From Streptomyces sp. NA04227 (GTDB lineage: Bacteria > Actinomycetota > Actinomycetes > Streptomycetales > Streptomycetaceae): a stretch of 64,000 nt of DNA. This document shows, piece by piece, positions 54,972 through 62,534 of this stretch (its first letter is position 1; the number at the start of each line of letters is the position of its first letter). The stretch is from the NCBI RefSeq assembly GCF_013364195.1, contig NZ_CP054918.1:3213001-3277000 (forward strand), read 5' to 3'. The position numbers were made by a program, and so were the translations under genes. The notes below the pieces were generated by a model. It worked only from the letters and a program-made list of their open reading frames with translations. It did no database searches and was not told where the DNA came from.

Positions 54972-56132
54972 ATGAAAGCTTCCCTGATCCGCCGCGCCTG
55001 TGCCGCGGCTCTGGTCCTGGCGACGACGATGGCCCCCGCGGTCGCGGCCGAACCGGACGACACCGCCGAGCGGCCCGACCTCGGCGCCCAGGCACGGTTG
55101 CTCGGCGAGAAGATCGTTCCGCACAAACTCCCCTTCCGGGACACGACGGTTGGCGGCCTGTCCGGCATCGACCGCGACCCCTGCACGGGCGAGTACGTAC
55201 TCATCAGCGACGACCGTTCGTACCTCCAGCCCGCCCGCTTCTACACCGCCCGGATCTCCGTGGACAACGCCGGAGTTCATGCCGTCGACTTCACCGGTAC
55301 GCACCCGTTCCTGCAGCCGGACGGCTCGGTCTACCCGGGCGCGAGCGCGGGCGACGGCAAGGCGGTCGACCCGGAGGAACTGCGGGTCGACCCGCGCAGT
55401 TGCCGCTACTGGTGGGCGCAGGAGGGCGACCGGCCGAAGTCGGCGGACGCACCGGTGATCCAGCCGTCCATCCAGTTCGCGACCCGCACCGGCGCACACC
55501 GCGGCCAACTGCCGCTGCCCCCCAACTACGAGATCACCCTGGGCGACCGCGGTCTGCGGCGGAACAAGGCCGTGGAGGCGATCACCTTCGACGCCCGCGG
55601 CTCCGTGCTCACCAGCGCCGTCGAGGGCCCGCTGCTCCAGGACGGCCCGGAGCCCGACCTGGAACGCGGCGCCCTGGTCCGCGTCACCCAGCAGAACCGC
55701 AGGGGCGACGTGCTCGGGCAGTTCGCGTACCCCCTGGAGAAGATCTTCACCAAGCCGGACCCGACCAGCCCCTGGCCCCCGGACACCGGCGTCCCCGCGA
55801 TCCTCGCCTTCCCCGACGACCCCGACCGCTACCTCGTCCTGGAGCGCACCTGGGTCGCGGGCGCCGGTTTCAAGATCCGGATCTACGACACCACCACGCG
55901 CGGCGCCACCGAGATCCGGCACCTGGACTCCCTCGCCGGACAGAACGTGACCCCGATGCGTAAGCAACTCGTCGCGGACTTCCACGACTTGGGCCTGTCC
56001 ACGGTCGACAACACCGAGGGCATGACCTGGGGCCCGACCCTGCCGAACGGCGAACGCACCCTGCTGCTGGTCAGTGACGACAACTTCGCGGAGGACGAGG
56101 TGACGCAGATCGTGGCGTTGGGCGTGCGGTGA
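54972..56132 (+). CDS. Secreted esterase-like phytase-family protein
   Basis: A 386-residue secreted protein with a signal peptide (about residues 1-26, AAALVLATTMAPAVAA). The body matches the esterase-like activity of phytase family: TTVGGLSGIDRDPCTGEYVLISDDRSYLQPARFYTA, NKAVEAITFDARG, NTEGMTWGPTLPNGERTLLLVSDDNF. It is probably a beta-propeller phosphoesterase-like enzyme. Upstream of ATG 54972 there is no Shine-Dalgarno, so the message may be leaderless. Divergent from the leader peptide. Confidence 0.85.
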   Translation: MKASLIRRACAAALVLATTMAPAVAAEPDDTAERPDLGAQARLLGEKIVPHKLPFRDTTVGGLSGIDRDPCTGEYVLISDDRSYLQPARFYTARISVDNAGVHAVDFTGTHPFLQPDGSVYPGASAGDGKAVDPEELRVDPRSCRYWWAQEGDRPKSADAPVIQPSIQFATRTGAHRGQLPLPPNYEITLGDRGLRRNKAVEAITFDARGSVLTSAVEGPLLQDGPEPDLERGALVRVTQQNRRGDVLGQFAYPLEKIFTKPDPTSPWPPDTGVPAILAFPDDPDRYLVLERTWVAGAGFKIRIYDTTTRGATEIRHLDSLAGQNVTPMRKQLVADFHDLGLSTVDNTEGMTWGPTLPNGERTLLLVSDDNFAEDEVTQIVALGVR

Positions 56133-56198
56133 GTGGCTGAGTCCCGCCCCGTCTCGCCTCGCGTTGCGCGTTGCGCGTTGCGGGGCGGGGCTCAGTTC

Positions 56199-56218
56199 GG
56201 TCCGGACCGGTCCGGACC
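56199..56218. terminator. Self-complementary GGTCCGGACC pair
   Basis: Two tandem 10-bp palindromes GGTCCGGACC (56199-56218) between convergent genes can fold into a hairpin. Probable terminator, no T-tract. Upstream at 56160-56181 is a GCGTTGC triplet repeat. Confidence 0.4.
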
Positions 56219-56222
56219 GGGC

Positions 56223-57514
56223 TCAGGCTGTCGCCGGTTCCCGTTTCCGCCCCGGGAAGGCGTGCCCGCGAGCCGCGAGGACGACGGCCAGCGTCGGCAC
56301 CATCAGTACGAGGACGGCCCAGGGGAAGGACCGTGCGCCGAGGCTGTCGAGGAGGACGCCGCCGATGACGCCTCCGGCGGCCATGGCGGCGTTCCACAAG
56401 GTGACCAGCGCGGCCTGCGCGGCATCCGCCGATTCCCCTCCCGCCTGGGCAACCGCCGTCTGCAACAGGGTCGGTACGCCTCCCCAGCCGAGGCCCCACA
56501 GGAGTACGGCGACGTAGACCAGGGCGTGGTTGTCGGCCGGTATCGCGAGTGCTGCGGCGCCCGTACCGACCAGCAAGGTGCTGCCGACGGTGAGGACCCG
56601 CAGCCGCCGGTCGATGTGCGCTCCGACGCACCAGATGCCCAAGAGGGAAGCGCCGCCGAAGTCAAGGAGTACGAGGTCGGTCGACCCGCTCATCCCGACT
56701 CGGTCGAGGAAGGCCGCGACATAGGCGTACAGGATGGTGTGGGCGAGGACGAAGACGAGGGTGACGAACAGGACGGGGCGGATGCCTGGGGTGGTCAGCG
56801 CCCGGAACATCGAGGGCGAGGGTGCGGGCGGAGATTCGGGCGAGGGTGCGGGGGTGGGCGTGGGCGGATTGGCCGGGGGCCGGTCGTCCTGTGGCCGCCG
56901 CCCCGGGTAGTCGGGGAGTACGGCGGTGATCCAGGCGAGCAGTATCAGGGTGAGCCCGGTCATGAGCATGAACGCCGTACGCCAGCCAACTGCCTTGCCC
57001 ACAAAGGTCCCTACGGGCACGCCCAACGACAACGCGACCGGTATCCCCGCCATGGCCACGGCAACCGCCTTGCCCTGCAAGTGAACCGGCACCATACGGC
57101 GGGCGTATCCGGCCAGCAGAGCCCAGGCCAGCCCCGCGGCCACACCGGCGACGAAGCGCGCCACCAGCGTGAGCGGATAGTTCGACGACAGCGCGGTCAC
57201 CGTATTGGCGACACCGAACGCCCCCATGGCCACCAGAAGCAGCCGCTTGCGCCGCCACCCCGCCGTGGCCGCGGTGAGCGGAATCGCGGTGAGCGCGGTC
57301 CCCACCGCATAGATCGTCACGGTCTGCCCCGTCGCCGACTCCGTGACACCGAGCCCCTCGCTCATCTCGGGCAGCAGGCCCGCGGGCAGGGTCTCGGTCA
57401 GGCTGGTGAGGAAGACGGCGGTGGCCAGGGCCAGGAGTGCCGGGAGGGGAGGGTGCCGGCCGCTGTGGTCCTCGCCGCGGGGTCAACTTCCGTATCCGTA
57501 CTGTGGGTTGTCAT
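56223..57514 (-). CDS. MFS transporter (DHA1-like) with an apparent frameshift near its N-terminus
   Basis: An MFS pump of about 425 residues. The intact reading frame starts internally (MSEGLGVTESATGQTVTIYAV), but codons before it in the same frame encode a good first membrane helix (ALLALATAVFLTSLTETLPAGLLPE). That frame has an in-frame TGA further up and no ATG, GTG or TTG. In a frame shifted by one base, ATG 57514 encodes MTTHSTDTEVDPAARTTAAG, a normal soluble N-terminus. A one-base change in the G-runs at 57441-57453 would join them. Either a sequencing error or a recent inactivation; a CTG start is a third option. Divergent from a MerR gene. Confidence 0.8.
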
Positions 57515-57529
57515 GCGCGTATGCTCAAA

Positions 57530-57549
57530 CCCTCACATCGGTGTGAGGG
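57530..57549. promoter_or_regulatory. MerR-type operator in the MFS promoter
   Basis: CCCTCACA-TCGG-TGTGAGGG, perfect 8-bp arms. On the minus strand it starts two bases into a TTGACC -35 hexamer (57553-57548), leaving about 19 bp to a possible -10, as in MerR-activated promoters. Similar to the CCTCACG/CGTGAGG dyad of tipA. Confidence 0.7.
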
Positions 57550-57695
57550 TCAACTCCGGGTTGGTCAACTCCGGGTGACGGTCATTTCCGGGGCGTGGTC
57601 AACTCCGGGTGATGGTCAATTCCGGGCGGTGGTCAACTCCGGGTGAAGGTCAACTCCGGGCAGTGGTCAACTCCGGGTGAGGGTCAACTCCGGCG
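57548..57695. repeat. Nine tandem copies of a 17-bp unit in a divergent promoter
   Basis: GGTCAACTCCGGGTGAN starts at 57548, 57563, 57580, 57597, 57614, 57631, 57648, 57665 and 57682 (period 17, first step 15). Each copy carries GTTGACC on the minus strand, the same hexamer as the MFS -35 box. A decayed copy lies at 57481. Confidence 0.92.
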
Positions 57696-57712
57696 TCTGT
57701 GAGGTGAAACGG

Positions 57713-58153
57713 ATGCGCATCGGCGAGTTCTCCGAGCGAACGGGCACGTCCCGCAGGCTGCTGCGCTACTACGAGGAGCAGGGCCTGATCGTCTCCGCCC
57801 GCTGCGCCAACGGCTACCGCGACTACGACGCCCGCCTCGTGGACCGCGTCCTGCAAATCCGAGGACTGCTCGACGCCGGGCTGCCGACCCGGATCATCAA
57901 ACAAATCCTCCCCTGCCTCGACAAGCCCCGCGCCATCGTCTTCTCCGACGCGACCCCCGACATGCTCGCCACCCTGGAACGCGAACGCGACCGCATGACC
58001 CAGCGCATCGAATGCCTGACGCGGAACAGGAATGCGGTGGGCGCGTACTTGGAGGCGGTGCGGGAGAACAACCGTGAGGGTGGCGGTGGGGACGAAGGTG
58101 GGAGTGACGGGCGGGACGAAGCTGGGGGCGGCGCGGAGCCTGCGGCATCGTGA
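57713..58153 (+). CDS. MerR-family regulator
   Basis: A 146-residue MerR protein: MRIGEFSERTGTSRRLLRYYEEQGLI (winged helix), then RLVDRVLQIRGLLDAGLPTRIIKQILPCL and a dimerisation coiled coil (LATLERERDRMTQRIECL). Two cysteines (CL near residues 63 and 103) might sense ligand or redox. The Gly/Asp/Glu-rich end is low-complexity. Candidate activator of the divergent MFS gene through the dyad at 57530. Confidence 0.88.
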   Translation: MRIGEFSERTGTSRRLLRYYEEQGLIVSARCANGYRDYDARLVDRVLQIRGLLDAGLPTRIIKQILPCLDKPRAIVFSDATPDMLATLERERDRMTQRIECLTRNRNAVGAYLEAVRENNREGGGGDEGGSDGRDEAGGGAEPAAS

Positions 58154-58170
58154 GGCGAGGAGGTGTCGGC

Positions 58171-58245
58171 CGCGCCCGTGTAGCAGCGGTGTAGGGCTCG
58201 CCCGTATGACAGCGGTGCAGGGCGCGCCCGTACGGCAGATCGGGG
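58171..58245. repeat. 26-bp tandem repeat, about 2.9 copies
   Basis: Units 58171-58196, 58197-58222 and a partial third (CGCCCGTxTxxCAGCGGTGxAGGG pattern) fill the gap between the convergent MerR and reductase genes. Confidence 0.75.
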
Positions 58246-58246
58246 A

Positions 58247-58867
58247 CTACGACGCGTCCGCCCCGTAGGTCCCGAACTCCGGAACTCCCGTCGACTCGAA
58301 GGTGTGCACCGAAAGCCCGCCCGGCGTCGTCCGGTGACCGGCGAGCCGCAGTCCGACCGGCGCGCCACCGTCCGGGAAGAGGCGTCGACCCTGCCCCACG
58401 ACGACCGGAGCGATCACCAGCCGCAGGGTGTCGACGAGCCCGGCGGCCAGCAGCGACTGGGCCAACTCGGCACTGCCGTGAATCTGCAGCTCCCGGCCGG
58501 GGCGCCGCTTCAACTCGGCGACTTGAGCGGGCACATCACCGGACAGAACCGTGGTCGGATTCCACGTGGCCCCGGCCTCTGTCAGGCTGTGGGAGGCCAC
58601 GTACTTCGGCAGCCCGTTGAGGATGGCGGCGGCGGGGTGATCGGTCATGTTCGGCCAGTCCCGCGCGAAGTTCTGGTACGTACGGCGCCCGAACAGAAAC
58701 GCATCCGCCTCACCGAGCCACTCCCCCGCCAGCCGCTCGAAGTCCTCGTCCAGATGCGGCACGAACCACCCGCCCCGCGTGAACCCGCCACTGGTGTCCT
58801 CGTCGGGGGCACCCGGCCCCTGGGAAACACCGTCGAGGCTCAGGAACTCCTGCACTACCAGCTTCAT
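58247..58867 (-). CDS. Dihydrofolate reductase/RibD C-terminal family protein
   Basis: A 206-residue protein of the RibD_C/DHFR-like family: MKLVVQEFLSLDGVSQGPGAP, GEADAFLFGRRTYQNFARDWP, LQIHGSAELAQSLLAAGLVDTLRLVIAPVVVGQGRRLF. These are NADPH-dependent reductase-fold proteins usually of unknown substrate. The start ATG 58867 fits the family. Monocistronic. Confidence 0.88.
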   Translation of the reverse strand: MKLVVQEFLSLDGVSQGPGAPDEDTSGGFTRGGWFVPHLDEDFERLAGEWLGEADAFLFGRRTYQNFARDWPNMTDHPAAAILNGLPKYVASHSLTEAGATWNPTTVLSGDVPAQVAELKRRPGRELQIHGSAELAQSLLAAGLVDTLRLVIAPVVVGQGRRLFPDGGAPVGLRLAGHRTTPGGLSVHTFESTGVPEFGTYGADAS

Positions 58868-59311
58868 CGCGCACCGCTCTCTGTTTGGCTCACTTCGAAC
58901 TCCGATGACCGCCCGCCCGCGACGGGCGACGCTTTCGACCTCAACGGACGAGGCCCAATGGCCGATACGGCTCCTTCGCCCGAGAGACGTGACCGTCCCC
59001 CTCTTCAGACGTGGTGAGCCACAGAAACTCATCGCCTTGAGGTGACCTCACTGTCCGCCGAAAGGAACGGCACAGGACGACGGGATCTTTCGCGCCTCAG
59101 CCCGAGGGGCCGAATGGACATGGCCGCAACGGTCTCGGGCCGGGCGTGCCCCGGCTCGCCTCGCCGGTACCCCCAGCTCAGCCCCTTGCCCGCGCCCTGA
59201 GCACGGCCCCGACGGACCTACGGTGGCCCCTCTCGTCCGCGTACGGAGCACCCTCCGAAACTGTGTAGACTTGGCGAGGCCGCCAGCCGCACCATATGGA
59301 TGCGCAGGCAC
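58868..59311. other. Intergenic region before tRNA-Thr
   Basis: About 440 bp without a supported gene. TAGACT at 59266-59271 is a fair -10 for the tRNA promoter; the -35 is not clear. Confidence 0.45.
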
Positions 59312-59388
59312 GCCGCCTTAGCTCAGATGGCCAGAGCAACGCACTCGTAATGCGTAGGTCTCGGGTTCGAATCCCGAAGGCGGCTCCA
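59312..59388 (+). tRNA. tRNA-Thr (anticodon CGU)
   Basis: A complete cloverleaf with encoded CCA. Acceptor arms 59312-59318 and 59378-59384 pair over 7 bp; D-stem GCTC/GAGC; anticodon stem ACGCA/TGCGT with loop CTCGTAA, anticodon CGT at 59357-59359... the loop spans 59355-59361 in this layout by count within one or two bases; T-arm TCGGG-TTCGAAT-CCCGA; discriminator T and CCA at 59386-59388. It reads ACG. Its 3' half is the probable attachment site of the adjacent integrative element. Confidence 0.95.
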
Positions 59389-59419
59389 GCTTTATCCGCT
59401 GGTCACAGGCCAGTTGATC

Positions 59420-59451
59420 ACTGCCCGTTCGGAGATGCCCGAGCGGGCAGT
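59420..59451. terminator. Hairpin between tRNA-Thr and integrase
   Basis: ACTGCCCG (59420-59427) with CGGGCAGT (59444-59451), with a further inner TCGG/CCGA pairing. Terminates the tRNA and/or integrase transcripts. Confidence 0.7.
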
Positions 59452-59476
59452 ACGCATTTTGTACACGTCACTTTGA

Positions 59477-60679
59477 TCACGCAGCTTCCGCGAGTGACGC
59501 ACGAATCTTGTCGAGTGCGGCGACCCGTCCGGCGTCGAGCGCGTCGGCGACCTCGTCGAGCCGATCCGGGAACAGGTGCCCGTACACGTCGAGCGTCATC
59601 GCCGCTGACTTGTGCCCGAGCATCGTCTGCACGACCTTCACGTCGGCGCCGGCCGCGATCGCGAGCGACGCCGCGGTGTGCCGCAGCTTGTGCGGCGTGA
59701 TGCCGAGCCCGTCGAGCCCGGCCGCCTTCACCGCAGGGTCAAAGAACCGCTGCCGGAAGTTCGAGTACCGCAGCGGCCCGCCCTCGGGCGCCGTGAACAC
59801 GAGTGCGTCGAGCTTCCGGCCGGCGGTGAGTTCGCGCAGTTCCTCGGCGAACGACCGAGGGAGCGGCACCGACCGCTTCTCGTGGTTCTTCACCGGTCCG
59901 AGTTCCAGCGCGCCGCGGACGTCGGTGTACCCCTGCACGATGCGGATACGGCGGGTGTCGACGTTCACTCGGCTCGCCTTGATGGCGCTCGCCTCGGCCC
60001 ACCGGATACCGCAGTACCCCAGCACCAGGACGAGGCGCCGGTATTCGCCGGCCGCCTCGGCGAGCCGCTCAAGCTGCTCGTGCGTCAGATAGACGTGCTC
60101 GTCGTCCTCGTTGCGCCGCGGCAGCTCGTGCTCGGTCGCCGGGTTCGCCGCGATGCGGTTCGTCTGCACGGCCCGCTTCATGACCATGGAGAACACGCGG
60201 TAGATCTTCGTGATCCGGGCGGGTCCGAGCTTCCGGCCGGACTTGCCCGGCTTCTCGATCAGGTCGTCGATCCAGTCGGATACGTCCTCCCACCGGATCG
60301 CGCCGACTTGCCAGTCGCCCCACTGCGGGATCACGTAGTTGTCGAGCAACTCGCGATAGTCGTGCTTCGTGGTCCGCCCCTGTCGGCGCAGCGACTTGTA
60401 CCACTCTTCGGCGATCACCTTCACGGCCGCCTTGGCGGACTGCGGGTCGCGGTACGAGCCCTTGTCGAGCCGTGCCGTGATCGCGTCCTTCTCCGCCTCG
60501 GCCTGCGGCAGCTTGGCGAACGTCTTCGCCTTCGGCTTGTTGTCCGGGCCGTACCACCGCACCCGCCACCGGCCCGGAGCCTGCCGCTTGCTGCCCTTAC
60601 GCTTCGCCGCCTGCCACTTCTCCACAGCCTGTTGATAGTCGGCGTGGTTGGCGCGGTCCTCGATCCAGACCCTAGCCAT
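59477..60679 (-). CDS. int: Tyrosine site-specific integrase
   Basis: A 400-residue phage-type integrase. An AP2-like arm-binding region is at the front (RWRVRWYGPDNKPKAKTF). The SAM-like core-binding domain is around residues 90-170. The catalytic domain has Arg in LGYCGIRWAEASAI, beta-strand Lys in VKNHEKRSVPLP, HxLRH in TPHKLRHTAASL, and the C-terminal His and Tyr in LGHKSAAMTLDVYGHLF. It would recombine the element into tRNA-Thr. ATG 60679 overlaps the end of the repressor gene by eight bases, so the two are co-translated. Confidence 0.93.
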   Translation of the reverse strand: MARVWIEDRANHADYQQAVEKWQAAKRKGSKRQAPGRWRVRWYGPDNKPKAKTFAKLPQAEAEKDAITARLDKGSYRDPQSAKAAVKVIAEEWYKSLRRQGRTTKHDYRELLDNYVIPQWGDWQVGAIRWEDVSDWIDDLIEKPGKSGRKLGPARITKIYRVFSMVMKRAVQTNRIAANPATEHELPRRNEDDEHVYLTHEQLERLAEAAGEYRRLVLVLGYCGIRWAEASAIKASRVNVDTRRIRIVQGYTDVRGALELGPVKNHEKRSVPLPRSFAEELRELTAGRKLDALVFTAPEGGPLRYSNFRQRFFDPAVKAAGLDGLGITPHKLRHTAASLAIAAGADVKVVQTMLGHKSAAMTLDVYGHLFPDRLDEVADALDAGRVAALDKIRASLAEAA

Positions 60680-61223
60680 CTGTACCCCCCGGTTCCTTCT
60701 CTTGCTGCCGGTCGTGCTCGGCGGTGACCAGTCGTGAATGGTCGTCGCGCACCTCGTCCTGCAGCTCGACGAGCCAGTGCGGCAGTCCGTGCACCTTGTA
60801 GTGCGCCGTCGCCGCGTACAGGGCACGGCCGGCCGCAGCGGTGCCGCGTTCCTTCGGCAGCTCGATGGGCCCGTCGCCGATGCCCCACTGCCACGCCGAC
60901 AGGGCGCTGATCGGCGCTGTTCCGGTGACGTCGATCGTGTCGTTCGCTTCGGTGTCCACGGGCAGCAGCAGCGCGAGCGGCCCGACGCCGAGGGCGGCCG
61001 ACAGCGCGACGAGGTCGTCGACGTCGACTCGCCGTACGGCACGGCCCTCCGGCTGCGAGCCGTTCTCGATCTTGTTGAGCGCGTCGGCACTGAGAGGGCG
61101 CCCGCGCTCCTTCAACTCTGCAGAGAGCGCTCGAAGAGTGAGCCCTCGCGCCTCCCGCAGGCGCTTCACGTTGGCGGCAACAGTCCGCCCGGTCGGTCCC
61201 AACTCGATACGTCCTGTCGTCAT
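60672..61223 (-). CDS. XRE-family repressor of the integrative element
   Basis: A 183-residue protein with an N-terminal HTH (VAANVKRLREARGLTLRALSAELKERGRPLSADALNKIENG read over residues 15-55). The C-terminal region of about 100 residues includes a short LPHWLVELQDEVRDDHSRL helix. ATG 61223 begins MTTGRIELGPTG. It is divergent from xis with two like dyads between them, so it is the probable switch of excision and replication. A -10-like GATAAC lies just before the start, pointing to a leaderless mRNA. Confidence 0.82.
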   Translation of the reverse strand: MTTGRIELGPTGRTVAANVKRLREARGLTLRALSAELKERGRPLSADALNKIENGSQPEGRAVRRVDVDDLVALSAALGVGPLALLLPVDTEANDTIDVTGTAPISALSAWQWGIGDGPIELPKERGTAAAGRALYAATAHYKVHGLPHWLVELQDEVRDDHSRLVTAEHDRQQEKEPGGTDG

Positions 61224-61240
61224 GATCCGGACGTTATCAG

Positions 61241-61255
61241 TCGAGCTTTTCTCGA
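61241..61255. promoter_or_regulatory. Repressor operator O1, TCGAG-N5-CTCGA
   Basis: Palindrome TCGAGCTTTTCTCGA followed by CAG, overlapping the repressor promoter. A matching site occurs at 61340. Confidence 0.7.
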
Positions 61256-61339
61256 CAGAACCCCGGATCTTGCGGACCGGAATCATCCCGGCTACGCTCC
61301 ACATCATCACGGACTATCCCGCGATGATGCAAGTACTCA

Positions 61340-61354
61340 TCGAGAAAATCTCGA
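61340..61354. promoter_or_regulatory. Repressor operator O2, TCGAG-N5-CTCGA
   Basis: Palindrome TCGAGAAAATCTCGA followed by CAG, 12 bp before the excisionase start. Same arms and spacing as the site at 61241. Confidence 0.7.
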
Positions 61355-61365
61355 CAGGAGTTCTC

Positions 61366-61569
61366 ATGGAAAGCCAGCGACTTACGCCGGTAGAGGCGGG
61401 GAAGATCATGGGCGTCAGTCCGCAGACTCTGGCCAACTGGCGTTGGCAGGGCATCGGGCCGACGTACGTCAAGCTCACCCCGGGCAGAGGCGGGCGAATC
61501 CGGTACACCCGCGCATCCGTCGACGCATGGATGCGCGAGCGTGAAGTCGACACCGGGGTCGCCGCATGA
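61366..61569 (+). CDS. xis: Excisionase-like MerR-type HTH protein
   Basis: A 67-residue protein: LTPVEAGKIMGVSPQTLANWRWQGIGPTYVKLTPGRGGRIRYTRASVDAWMRER is a helix_turn_helix_17/excisionase fold (residues 6-59). AGGAG lies at 61356-61360. The stop overlaps the prim-pol start (ATGA). It probably directs excision with the integrase. Confidence 0.88.
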   Translation: MESQRLTPVEAGKIMGVSPQTLANWRWQGIGPTYVKLTPGRGGRIRYTRASVDAWMREREVDTGVAA

Positions 61570-62534
61570 CCCTCGACAACGAGAGCGCCCCCGGCCTGCG
61601 GGAACAGGTCGCGGGGGCGAGTGACTACCTGGCGGGCGAGTCACCTGACATCGTGCCACACGGCGCGGCGTGGCGGCAGGCGCTTGTCGCCGCCACCGAG
61701 GCCACGCATCGCGGGCTGCACGTCTTCCCGATCGGGCGGGCGAAGCTGCCGGCGATCCGTTCACCGCATCGCAGCGACCCGCCCGGTACGCCGAAGTGCC
61801 GCGGCGAGTGCGGCCGCCCCGGTCACGGCGTGTACGACGCGACCGACGACGAGCACCGCGTCGCCGACCTGTTCGCCGCCGCACCACACGCCACCGGATA
61901 CGGCATCGCCTGCGGCCGCGGAGAACACCCGCTGCTCGGCGTCGACCTCGACCGGAAGAACGGCGTCGACGGCGTCGAGGCGCTGCGTGCACTCGCCAAC
62001 GAGCACGGGTTCGAGGTGCCCGAGACGATCGTCATCGCGACGCCTTCGGGCGGGCTGCATCTGTGGTTCACCGGGCCGGCCGGCGTCACGGTGCAGAACA
62101 GCGCGAGCAAACTCGGGCCGGGCATCGACGTCCGCGGATACGGCGGGTACCTGGTCGGCCCCGGCTCATGGACGCCGAGGGGCGTGTACCGGGTCGCCGC
62201 GATGCACCCCGTAGCGCGTGCACCGCTCGCCCTGGTCGACCTGATGACCCCCAAACCCGTACAGCGGCCGGCGCTCGCCGCTCGGCAGGTGCTGCCCGGC
62301 CGACAGCGGTCGGCGGTGCTCACCGGGCTCGTCAAGTTCGTGCTGCAGGCACCCGAGGGCGAGCTGAACAACCGCCTGTACTGGGCTGCCTGTCGCGCGT
62401 TCGAGACCGGCGTCGATCCCGACGCGGTGACCCGTGCCCTGGTCGACGCCGCGGTGTCCCTGGGGCATCCCGAACGCGCTGCCGAGCGCACGGTGACCAG
62501 CGCCCGCAACGCACCAACGAGGAAGCGTGCATGA
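61566..62534 (+). CDS. Bifunctional DNA primase/polymerase (prim-pol)
   Basis: A 322-residue prim-pol-domain protein: GLHVFPIGRAKLPAIRSP, a Cys/His cluster CRGECGRPGHGVYD, the catalytic acid pair in LLGVDLDRKNG, IVIATPSGGLHLWF and GIDVRGYGGYLVGPGSW. Such proteins start replication of integrative elements and plasmids. Helicase function would come from the next gene, coupled by ATGA. Confidence 0.9.
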   Translation: MTLDNESAPGLREQVAGASDYLAGESPDIVPHGAAWRQALVAATEATHRGLHVFPIGRAKLPAIRSPHRSDPPGTPKCRGECGRPGHGVYDATDDEHRVADLFAAAPHATGYGIACGRGEHPLLGVDLDRKNGVDGVEALRALANEHGFEVPETIVIATPSGGLHLWFTGPAGVTVQNSASKLGPGIDVRGYGGYLVGPGSWTPRGVYRVAAMHPVARAPLALVDLMTPKPVQRPALAARQVLPGRQRSAVLTGLVKFVLQAPEGELNNRLYWAACRAFETGVDPDAVTRALVDAAVSLGHPERAAERTVTSARNAPTRKRA

